This document shows, piece by piece, positions 8,393 through 19,900 of a stretch of 64,000 nucleotides of DNA; the first letter of the stretch is position 1; each line of letters starts with the position of its first letter. The position numbers and the translations under genes are program-made. Under the pieces are notes generated by a model. The model did no database searches. It had not been told where the DNA came from and saw nothing but the letters and a program-made list of their open reading frames with translations. The DNA is from Hyalella azteca (lineage: Eukaryota; Arthropoda; Malacostraca; Amphipoda; Hyalellidae), in contig NW_025940654.1 of the NCBI RefSeq assembly GCF_000764305.2, positions 58,116 to 122,115 on the forward strand. Reading direction: 5' to 3'.

Positions 8393-10798
8393 TAGTGGCA
8401 GTACAAAATTTTATGATCTTTAAATGTTGCACTATCTGTCACACTAGCGGGAATGTTCCGAAGTTTGTTATGCTGAACGGGTACTCGCACTCTCTGTAAC
8501 TATTTACCTACATTTATTGACAACCGTCAATATCGTTCTTCCTACTTATAGCCAATGCACTAATTCTCTGCTTACACGCGAATTAAGTTAGCTCGACCAC
8601 GCAATATGAGGCATTCTTCATGTCCAGCTTCAACAAAACATTTAAATTTGAATATGGAATTAACTTATTATACACGCGCTAGGTGGCACATAAGAATTGA
8701 TGCATTGTATTGCCTCAAAATTTACACTTAGCATCTATATTTACATTGTTAATAATGGTTCCACAGCTGAAAACTGCCAGCTCAGTGGAGTCAAACAATA
8801 TATAAACAACATCCTAGGAAGGCACTTGGCCAACTGAGTCAAAGCGCTGATTTCCCTGACTCATATGTAGCTTTGCTGCGGCTTTTGCTGCGTGAAGTAA
8901 AGCAAGTGGGTCACTCTGACACACTTCTGAGGATGACTTACTTCTGGAGGCGAAAATTTCTCTCATTGTACGTACATGCCAGATAGTTTTCTAGTATGTA
9001 TCTTGAATTCAATTCAAAATTTTGCTATAAATTTCATATTCAAGAAGAACATCTCATTGACAAATTCAGTAGAAAATCGCGGAAGGAAGGTTATAGGAAC
9101 ATGTACATTGAAGATTAGAAGGTGTCTGAAAACAAATTTTAAGGATCCTGTTGTTTCCCTTCGTTAAAATGATAATCATAATTAACGTTATGTTTATTCA
9201 CTTATTGATACTTGACACCGCAACAGTTTTTATTACCCAAACCTAATAATTGAGGATAAGGAAATACTTGTTCATATATAAAAATTTTCATCAATTTTTA
9301 ACGTCCACAAATATATGACTTATTTCACATAACATTATTTTATCCGTTTACACATATTTTATATTATCCATATAAATAAAGCAAGCATTGATTAAACATT
9401 TGTTTTTCAAGTTCAAGGATAAGAACATTAAGTCATTTATTTCGAAACATATTATGTTGACATAGTGAGAAATTCATTTACCGATGTGTATTCATTACGA
9501 GTCAAAAAATTCAGCATTGGTTCTAATGAGACTTTGAATGTATGGAATTGCGTAACGAAATATAGATTAAAATGACATGATGAGTTTGATGAGTAGAGAT
9601 GCTACATGAGGTAGAAGGACTATCCCGAAAGTTTTATGATAAGCAATTCCTAAAGTACCAATTTTTAAACTAATCACGGTAATTAATGTACTAAATTTGA
9701 ACCGCAATCGAGATAGGAAAGATTGTTCAGCAAGCAGCTAATATTAAATATCATTGAATAGCTAACTTAACTACTACGGTAATACCTGAGACGTACGGAG
9801 TATCAGAAGCGTCGTAGAAATATCAGATAACTTAAGCTGCAATTTACGTTACGAATTTTCCTCCAAAATTCCATTCATATCGAAATAGCATAACTAACGG
9901 CAGTCAAATTAAAACTATTATCTATTAATATCTTTGGTAGTAAACTTTCAGGAAATAGCGTTGAATAGGAAAACGAGATATAGTAATTTTGAACTTATAA
10001 CGACTCCTCAGTGATGAGGAAAGTAACAACGTTCATCGTGGGGATTAATTTAGTAGTCGCTTTTATGTAATAAACATATATTCAGACAGCGTATTTTTTT
10101 ACTAACCATCCGACTGACCAAAAACACAAGATAAAAACAAGAGTTATGAAAGAATTATGTATGTTCAAAGGGTAGCTTCAATCGAAGAATGACGTTAAAA
10201 TGGGACGTCGCTCACACACGGTTGCCTTTCTGGTTCCTTCATTAACAAAATTATCTAGTTTATGCTTGAATTTGATAATTTTGAAAAGATATTTTACTTC
10301 AGTTTAGTACAACTCTACACACACCAATTGGAAAACTATGTTTAAGAAGAATTTAGGATGGACTATTGCAATCTATTACATAATTACATATATAATCATA
10401 CAAATATTATCATTACATATACATATAATATTAAAAATCACATTGTATCATTGGCATTGGCGGATTAAATAGGTAACATTAACATTGATCGATTTTAGTA
10501 ATATAAAAAATTCGCTATCAAAGCATTTTGATAGTTATTTAAATATAGCACCATAACAAATTTACGGTTGAACTGAAATTTCTATACGTTAGCAAAAATT
10601 TTGTTTTAATACAACGATATAACGATATTCTCACGCGAAATAAACTATGATCATTTGCCCCAATGTTAACTTTCATGAAATGACTCAGATTTTATGCACT
10701 TTTCGGAAACTTATAAGTCTTTGGTAAAAAACAATGGATTTCAAATTCATTTCTTACTCCCATAAAAATAAATTGCAAATGCAATCAATTATAATTAT
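8393..10798. other. Intergenic, nothing recognised
   Basis: About 2.4 kb of AT-rich sequence between the transporter and the end of the receptor gene. Only one copy of the GTGGGTCA...TGACACACTT motif (8906-8930) stands out. Short open frames such as 8976-9167 have no recognisable similarity. Confidence 0.6.
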
Positions 10799-10943
10799 TT
10801 AAAAACTATAGTGAATGTTAATGGACTGAAGTTCCCATGAATTCAAATCTTTCAGTAACAAATTCGTTCTTAATTTGTTTGGATTTATTGAAACATTTTT
10901 GGTAGCGCATGGTATCTTTCGGACGTAGCAGTCCCAGGCCACG
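10799..10943 (-). CDS. Receptor terminal exon (tentative)
   Basis: Acceptor GTCTCCAG ends at 10944. One base completes the codon left by the previous exon, then VAWDCYVRKIPCATKNVS... runs to a TAA at 10801-10799 (47 residues). It is AT-rich, unlike the cassette exons, and has no counterpart in the first cassette. The support is phase and a clean acceptor only. Confidence 0.45.
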
Positions 10944-13900
10944 CTGGAGACAGGATGCTGTTGTTTAGACAGCAGCGCTCGACTCAAAATTTTGTGAGTC
11001 AGTAAAAATGACTCACGACTAATGGCAGTGTGTCAACATGACTCACGGGCAGTGTGTCAACATGACTCACGGGCAGTGTGTCAACATGACTCACGGGCAG
11101 TGCGTCAACGGTGGTTCGTCGCAGATGCGTAGACGTCGGCAGTCATCTCTGAAGAAGTAAAAGAATCACCCTTAGAACGAAGTGATGTAACAGTATTTAA
11201 TCTCCTTTTTTACAACAATTCTCTTTAACTTCACTTCTTGTTTGTCTGCTACAAATCTTATAATCGAGATTTAACACACTTCTACCTGTCCAAACGATCT
11301 GAAATTTTTTTACACTTAATTGCGTAAAGTTGTAGACAATGCATGAATCAATAGACCGAAAAAATAATTTTGAAAATGTAAATTTTTTTCGTTGTGTCTA
11401 AAAAAATTAAAAAGTATTTTTTTTATATAAAAAATATAATAATAAATTCATTGTACATGAGTTACTCGTTAACACTGGGTTCTTTGGAAGTATTGTCAAT
11501 AAAAGTAATTTTTAAAATTATATTATTTAATGTATCTACTACAACTTTTAAATGTATCTAAATAAATGTCATACACCACAACGCCCTCGCCTCAGCCTCA
11601 ATGTTTCCTACGATCCCAGTCCCATTATCTTAAACCCATCCTCGTCTCACCCCCCAAACTTCTCTAACCCCCCCCTTCACCCCCAAGGCTCGGGGCGCGT
11701 CGCCCCCGCATCGCTGGTGCGCACGCCCCCCTGCTGCAGGAGCGCCAGCAGCTGCAGCTCGTCCGCCTCGCTCAGGCCTGACTTACGCAGGTCAATTCTC
11801 TCGAACCTGATTAATTAATTAATTATTAATAAGAATACGTCAATCGTGAAGTTCATGAAGTTATTTGGAAATGAATATATATGCTAACCAGGAGTTAATA
11901 GTTAACATTTTTTTAAATTAGTAAAATATTTTGAAAATGTATTTGTACCGGAGTTTGAGAGTACAACTAACCTGTTCGTTGTAGGAGCGTAAGCCTGCAC
12001 GGTGCGGGCCACGGCCCCCCAGTCCCCCGCCTGGGCCCCCAGCACCACCAGCTGGGGGGGCGGCACCGCTGGCAGGGGCACGGCACCTCCCTCGGTGTCA
12101 CCCACGGGGGCGTAGACGCCTGGTACATTAATTATTTACAGTTGAAGTCAATATCAAACTATTACTATTATTATTATTATTACTATTACTATTGCCATTA
12201 CTATTACTATCACTATTATTATTACTATTACTATTACTATTGCTATTACTATTACTATTATTATTACTATTACTATTGCTATTACTATTACTATCACTAT
12301 TATTATTATATATCACTATTACTATTGCTATTACTGTTACTATTACTGTTGCTTACAATTCAAATTGCTACTTTCATACAGATCATGCTCAATGTTTGCC
12401 TATCATTACTGACAGAGAGATGCATATTTGCCGAGGAGCGCCCCTAGGTCGAGGGGACCCATTATCCTGATGGAGAAATAGGCTGGAGGAGCAGCAGTTG
12501 CAGCCAGAGCTGCCACGCCTGCAGCCGTGCCGATACAGCCTTCGAAAGTTTTGATCTTGGATCTGCGTAACGTAAACTGGAATGAATTAGTGAACTGGGG
12601 CCATACTTTCAAAACTCGCTAAGTGAACGTAAGCCCATACGCTCTATTTTCTTGTCTATGATTGGTGGATTTTGCTTGAAAGGCCGTCGATGATTAGCTG
12701 ATGAACTTACGATCTCTTAATTTTTTTTTGAAAGTATAGGCCCTGAAAAAGATCCTTACAATTTATTTCTCAGTCAACAGACTGAAACAGTACGGGATTA
12801 GGATGGTGCATGTAGTGACAGAACTTCACCAATCGAAAAAGAGACATTTATTTTTTGTGCGGACTATAGTAAAAAATGATATGTTTCCTTTTGTTATTTA
12901 ATTTTGCATCAGAGCATTTGTAGAACTAATTTAGAACTTCTCCATTTCTCGATCGACAAAATAAAAAGATGGCTCATGTCATATAAGCAACTCGTTCGTA
13001 AACTGAAGATGACGTTAAAATGACGTTTATCCAACGTATTTTTAACGTCACGCTTTGCACTAGTTGCTCATATGAAGAGAAGTTGATAAATCCAAGAAGT
13101 TGATAAATCCCAGAAGTTGATAAATCCAAGAAGTTGATAAATACAAGAAGTTGATAAATCCAAGAAGTTGATAAATCCGAGAAGTTGATAAAACCGAAAA
13201 GTTGATAAATCCAAGAAGTTGATAAATCCGAGAAGTTGATAAAACCGAAAAGTTGATAAATCCAAGAAGTTGATAAATCCAAGAAGTTGATAAAACCGAA
13301 AAGTTGATAAATCAAACAAGTTGATAAATCCAAGAAGTTGATAAAACCGAAAATTTGATAAATCCATGAAGTTGATAAATCCATGAAGTTTATAAATCCA
13401 AGAAGTTTATAAATCCAAGAAGTTAATAAATCCCAGCTCACAATCCAATATTTTTCTACACTCAGAACCACAAATGGTTCTGTATATATAGTGGCACACA
13501 TTCTGCATACATCAATGGGACGTTTTTTTGTGGGCCCAAATTTGGTTTTTATGACCCACACTATAGGGCCAAAAAGTGCATCGCTATTTGAACAGTCTCT
13601 TAATTTTTCTGAGTATATGTCATTTATTTATGCCCATACTTTCAAAAAAAGTTAAGAGATCGTAAGTTCATCAGCCAATCATTGATGGCCTTTCAAGCCA
13701 AACCCACCAATCATAGACAAGAAAAGAGAGCGTAAGTACTTACGTTCACTGAGCGAGTTTTGAAAGTATGACTCCTGCTGGTAGGGCGAGGATGGATGAT
13801 TTACCTGCTCCCCAGCAGCGGCTGAAGGACCTCATCACACGGCTGGAACTCCTTTACCTGCTCCCCAGCAGCGGCTGAAGGACCTCATCGCACGGCTGGA

Positions 13901-16900
13901 ACTCCTTTACCTGCTCCCCTGCAGCGGCTGAAGGACCTCATCACACGGCTGGAACTCCTTTACCTGCTCCCTTGCAGCGGCTGAAGGACCACATCACACG
14001 GCTGGAACTCCGAGTTCAGGTCCAGGAGGTCCAGGAAAAGGTGTCCTGCGTGGCGTTGGACGACCTGCCGCCAGGCGTGGGCGTTCAGCACCTCTGGGGC
14101 CACCTTCACGTTGACGGCCGCGCCCCTAGCGTGGGGCAGCATGAGGGCAACCGCGTCCAGGTCACGACCTGCATAACGTACACTGAGAAATATGAATAGG
14201 TAATATGGTCCAAATGTTGATACCCTTTCATACCCACAGTCCCACAGTGCGAGCAGAGAGCGGACAAGCGTGTTGTATATGTTACGTAACATGAAAAGAT
14301 TATATACTACGGGATACAATTGCAGTGTTACGGGCTACGATAGCATGAACATTACGGCTCGTTATCACAAATCTTACGGCTCCCTGTCACGAATCTTACG
14401 GCTCATTATATGGTGAGTTTTTTTCCTAATTTAGCTAATTTTTATTCTAATCTAATCTTATGAATCTCACTGCTCGTTATGATGAACTGATCGCCCCCCT
14501 TCCGACTCATCCTAGCTGCGTAGCGCGCAATCTTGTCCTCATGGGGGCAGCTGAGCATCACCTCCCACCACTGCCGGGCTGAGGCCCCCGCCTCCTCCAT
14601 GACGCGCTTCACCCACGGCCACTGGGCATCGAAGTCCCCCAGGGCACTGGATTGCAGCTGGGTGACCACTTGGCGGACCACACCCGCTGACCTGGAAAAT
14701 ATTGTGTGAACGATTGAGAAATCGTTGACGATATTTTTTTTATAAATTTTTATTATTATTGTTTTCAATTTCTTTATCAGTGGCAAATTGTACATATTCG
14801 TGTTGATGAACTCCCAGTGAGGCCGGTTGCATCGCATGGACTTCCGACCTTCTCTGCTTCAGAGAGAGAAGTGATGAGGGCGGTTGAGTTTGTCGCTAAG
14901 GCAGTTGTGTCCGGCGAGCCGACCAGCAACAGCTATTTGCTTGTGCCAATATTGTGGCAGCTATTGACTAGTTGCTGTGCTGATACGGTTTCTGCTCGTG
15001 TTTCCGCAGTGTGCCCTCTCCCTTACTGGACTGTATGTACCAGCCACCTGCTTTGTCACTTTGTTAAACTATATCTGTTGAGTTCATGGGGCCATACTTT
15101 CAAAACTCGCTAAGTGAACGTAAGTACTTTCGTTCTTTTTTCTTGTCTATGATTGGTGGATATGGCTTGAAAGGCCGTCAATGATTGGCTGATAAACTTA
15201 CGATCTCTTAACTTTTCTTGAAAGTATAGGCCCTGATTTTAAAGTGCCCTAATGTATGTCAAATAAAAGTGTTTTTAATCGCAGTGTTGACTGGAAAAAC
15301 TGTTTATGTTACACCGATGGTTCTAAGAAAAATACCTAGAGATTACGTTCGTGACTGACGTTCCGCCTTTTTTGCGGTGGCCATATTTGACGTTAGGAAC
15401 GTTCGGTCACAGCTGTAATTAAATAAAAATCCCATTTCAACTATGAGTCAACAAAGCCGTTCACCCAGTGAAGCTAGAGTCAACCCTCGCTACTCACCTT
15501 TAGTCACCCAGGCCACTCACCTAGAGTGCAACCAATTGACATGACATTATTAAGTCATTTTTATAACTTCCACAAATAAATTAGTAATGTGGTACAATAT
15601 CAATTTCTTGTCCACTCACCTAGCCAAGTCAGGCAGGTCGTCTGTCACAAGCAGGCTGACAGTCCAGTGCTGACCGCCGCCTCTGTCAGGCAACGAACAG
15701 CCAAAATTGCCAGAGCATTTAAACATATTGCAATTAATAGATAACGTTGATTAGTTTAATAATCAAACATATATAATAAATACGTTGATGTACAAACACT
15801 ATTATCACGTGAATAGATCAGTGTGTCATCATTTCTTCCAGATTAAGATATTTTTAACTGATATCACAACCAATAGATTAGTCAATACTTTTAGACAGGA
15901 CGTTTTTATGTAATTTGTATAACTTCCACAAATAAATTAGTAATGTGGTACAACATAAAATATTTTTCATTTCAATTGAGGCACGCGGCGCGTTGGTCGC
16001 CGTGACTCACTACACATGAGTCACCATGACTCACTACACGTGGGTCGCCGTGACTCACTACACATGAGTCACCATGACTCACGACACATGAGTCACCATG
16101 ACTCACGACACATGAGTCACCATGACTCACTACACGTGGGTCGCCGTGACTCACTACACATGAGTCACCCTGACTCACGTGAGTTTCGTGTAGCGTGTCA
16201 CGCCGTCCTTGGCCGTTCTGATGCCGTCGGCCTGCAGCTGCAGCATCAGCTGCCCGACTTCTTCCTCCAGCAGCCTGCAGGACGGCAGGATGATGTAGCC
16301 AAACCTGCAGGACAGCAGGATTATATGTAGCCAGCGCTGCATTTTCACAGCTAGCTGGATCTAGCCAGCAACTCACCCAACAGAAATCGGGCAAGACCTA
16401 GGCTTCTGCTAAAGAGTCGCTACTATCGGATTAGAGTCATTCTGGGTCTGCTTGGCCAACCGTTTGTAATCAGCTTCTGATCAGAATCTCTTTTACGATT
16501 ATATAATCGCTGAAGAGTATGACAAGTGTGTTTTGAGTGTGTGACAAGTGTGTCCGGAGAGTATGACAAGTGAGTCCTAAAAGTATGACAAGTGAGTCAT
16601 GAGAATATGACAAAAAAGTTCTGAGAGTATGACAATTGAGTCATTATAGATGATGATAAGTATGTCCTGAGCAGAAGCGGATATTAGCTGCTGATTTACC
16701 TGCTCCCCGAGTCCTGGGCGGCACCTGATACAGAGTCAGGACCTCTGTTAAGGGTTAGGTTACTGCTCCAGTCATCGTGCTCATAACCATTCGGCCAACC
16801 CGCATACTAACCTTTAACAATTCTATCTATGACCTTTACCTTGTTTAACACTTCAGACATAATACAATAACGGCTTTTGATATGAGCTTAACCTTGTTCT

Positions 16901-19900
16901 ACGCTTCATACATAATACAATAACGGTTCTTTATATAAATTTTTCCTTGTTTAATTTCTAATGCAAATAACCACGAACCTTTTGCCGTGTGGGGCTATCG
17001 TGCGGATTGCCTTAGCGATTGCGTCGCAGTTGCCGGGTCTGACGTCGTGCACCCGCAGTAGTGGCCGGGGATTGGGGGGTAGACGCACCCCTCGGGTCTC
17101 AATCCCGACATCGTGCCCCGCTTGGCACGGCGAGAGCTGGGGCACAGAAGTCCAGGCCGCATCCAGGGGCCAGATCCTAACGACTGTATGAGGATGACAC
17201 CACAAAAAATAAACAGAAGCTTCCCTAGAGAAGATAATCAAAACAATTCGTTAGCGTGAGCAAGTAGTTTCTACTAGAAAGCGAGGATTCTTATCTGCTT
17301 CTTCATTTATATTAAATCTTCGGCTTATTCACTATTTCAGCAATCAAGTAATCGTGATAGTTGTTCTCTTTTTATTGGTTTTCTAATATATTTTATTTGT
17401 CACCTTGACCTAAGCTAGAGCAGCTGCTGTTACTAGAACCTAGGCTAATTTCGTATAACGCGTATACATGAATGCGTTTACATCCGGTGTAAATTAGACG
17501 TCTCATTCTATTCGTTATGTTTATATTATAAGATTAGAACATCTGTAATTGAGACGTAATATTCACTAAAAGTGATAGAGATTGATGGAAAAGTACTAGA
17601 AACTGAGTCAGCATGGACAACATCACGTGAGCAAGACCGCAGTAGTGGGCGGAAGTTGAAGTCTATAAAAGGGCTGGGCACTTTAATAAGTCCCCCAGTA
17701 ACCCGGCATTTAACACTCGTTAGAGCTACTCCGACCTGAAGGTCGTAACCCGCTACCTTTTTTGTCCCTACCGCTGTAATAACTCCCATGTCATACCACC
17801 CCGTAAACCGTAATATAACTCACATATTAGTTATTACCACCCTGTATCAAGATAAGTTCTGTAGTCAGATTGTGTCTTACTTATCCCTCACGTACTTGGT
17901 CAACGAATCCCTGTCCTCTGCTAGAACATATATTATTAGTAATGTGGCGCTCAATGGTGTCTCCTGACAGAACCTACGCCAGACTAGGCAGCTTACTTAG
18001 TCGCGTATATTTGCCGAGCAGGTCGTGCAGGTCGAGAGGAGCGGACAGGGCGACGATTAGGTCAGTGGCCGCCGATGCCACGGCCGCCAAGCCAGCTGCG
18101 CCTGACGCGGTGCTGACGCTGCCGGCGAACTCGATGAGCTGACACCTGCACGGCAGTGTAGCAAGTTACACCTGCACTACACTGTAGCAAGTTACACCTG
18201 CACGGCAGTGTAGCAAGTTACACCTGCACTACACTGACAAGTTACACCTGCACGGGAGTATAGCAAGTTACACCTGCACTACCCTGTAGCAAGTTACACC
18301 TGCACTACACTGTAGCAAGTTACACCTGCACGGCAGCATTGCAAGTTACACCTGCACGGCAGCATAGCAAGTTACACCTGCACGGGAGTATAGCAAGTTA
18401 CACCTGCACTACCCTGTAGCAAGTTACACCTGCACTACACTGCAGCAAGTTACACCAGCACTACACTGTAGCAAGTTACACCAACACAGCACTACACTGT
18501 AGCAAGTTACACCAGCACTACACTGTAGCAAGTTACACCAGCACTACACTGTAGCAAGTTACACCTGCACTACACTGTAGCAAGTTACACCTGCACGACG
18601 TCAGTATAATAGCGGGGTCGAGACAGTCTACCGTCAGATAAGGCGCCGCTCAGCAGATACTGTACCAAACTTGCCACATCTCAATATAAGCTAGGAAATT
18701 CGTAGTATATTATAATACTGTTTAGAACTAAATTTTGTATAGGGCTGGATTACCACATGATAACTACGATTCTGTTTCGATCTCGCTAGGATGCTGTAGT
18801 TGACTTTTTTTTACCAAAATTCATCGTTGCTAATGAAGGCCTATACTTTACATAAGAGCTATGGTGACTTAAGTGGCATTGACGTTAGGCAACCAGATGA
18901 AAGTGGATTTGGGACTCAGAAAAAGATGGGTCTTGTTGTCCTAATAGTGAGACACTTACTTCTCTACAGCGCGATCAGAGATCAGACGTAGCACCGACAC
19001 ATCCATTTACCGGGCCATGATGGGTCAGAGAGGCGCACACACAGGCAAAAGCATCGCTATTTGTACGAAGTCTCTTTCTCTCTGCATGTTCATTTTTCTC
19101 TTTCAGAAACATGCATAAAATAATAAGAACATTAATTAATAACAGTAAAAAAATAATTTGTTCCTCGTCGCTCACCGAGAATCCTGCAGGACTTCTAGGA
19201 GGTCGTCACATTCGTCGGGTCGCGTGTGGCTCGTCTCGAGGAGGTCGAGCTTCAGTTGCCCCAGGTGGTGACGTGTGATGTCAGACCAGCTGCAGCTGAC
19301 GTCGCGCAGTACAGCTGGCAACAGCTTGATGGTGACCAGCTGCGGCTGCTGATGCGGCAACATCAGCGCTATAGCTATCACGTCGCCAGCTGGAGATGTG
19401 GATTTGTGTAGTGATTCTTTTTTACTTGGAATAGTAATTATGCCAATATTTCTTATACAGCCTCTATAGGCACATAATAGGACAAAACTTGATATTTACA
19501 TACATACAAAATATTTTTTGTATAAGTTAATTAAATCACATGACAATTTTAAAACATTTCAGATCGGGGTGGCCTAGTAGTAAAATTACAGACACTGGCG
19601 CAGCAAATTGGAGATTCAAAACTTGTGAAATTTCTTATCTAAATCGGCAAGGTGTCAGCGTGGTTATGAATCGGTAAGTAAAAAAAGGTTATCACCACAA
19701 AATGATAACAGGGACGACGATTTGAATGGTTGACGGTTACGGGATAATATGAAATCTAAGAGATTAATTGTCTCGAGCAACTCCATGAGCTCAGAAAATG
19801 AAGTTGTATTGTCAAAACACTGATATGCTTTCTCACCTACACTACGATCAGGGAGCGGACGTTGCAATGATATGCCGGGTAAAACTGGGTCTGGGTCATC

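Noticed and set aside
12142..12470. Poly-Tyr and poly-Leu frames
   Set aside because: Translation of a TATTAC microsatellite.
12974..13561. 195-residue - strand frame (GFINFLDLSTSW repeats)
   Set aside because: Translation of a 17-bp intronic minisatellite, frame kept by chance between stops.
14817..15113. 98-residue + strand frame
   Set aside because: Runs into MITE copy 3 and has no recognised similarity; lies in a receptor intron.
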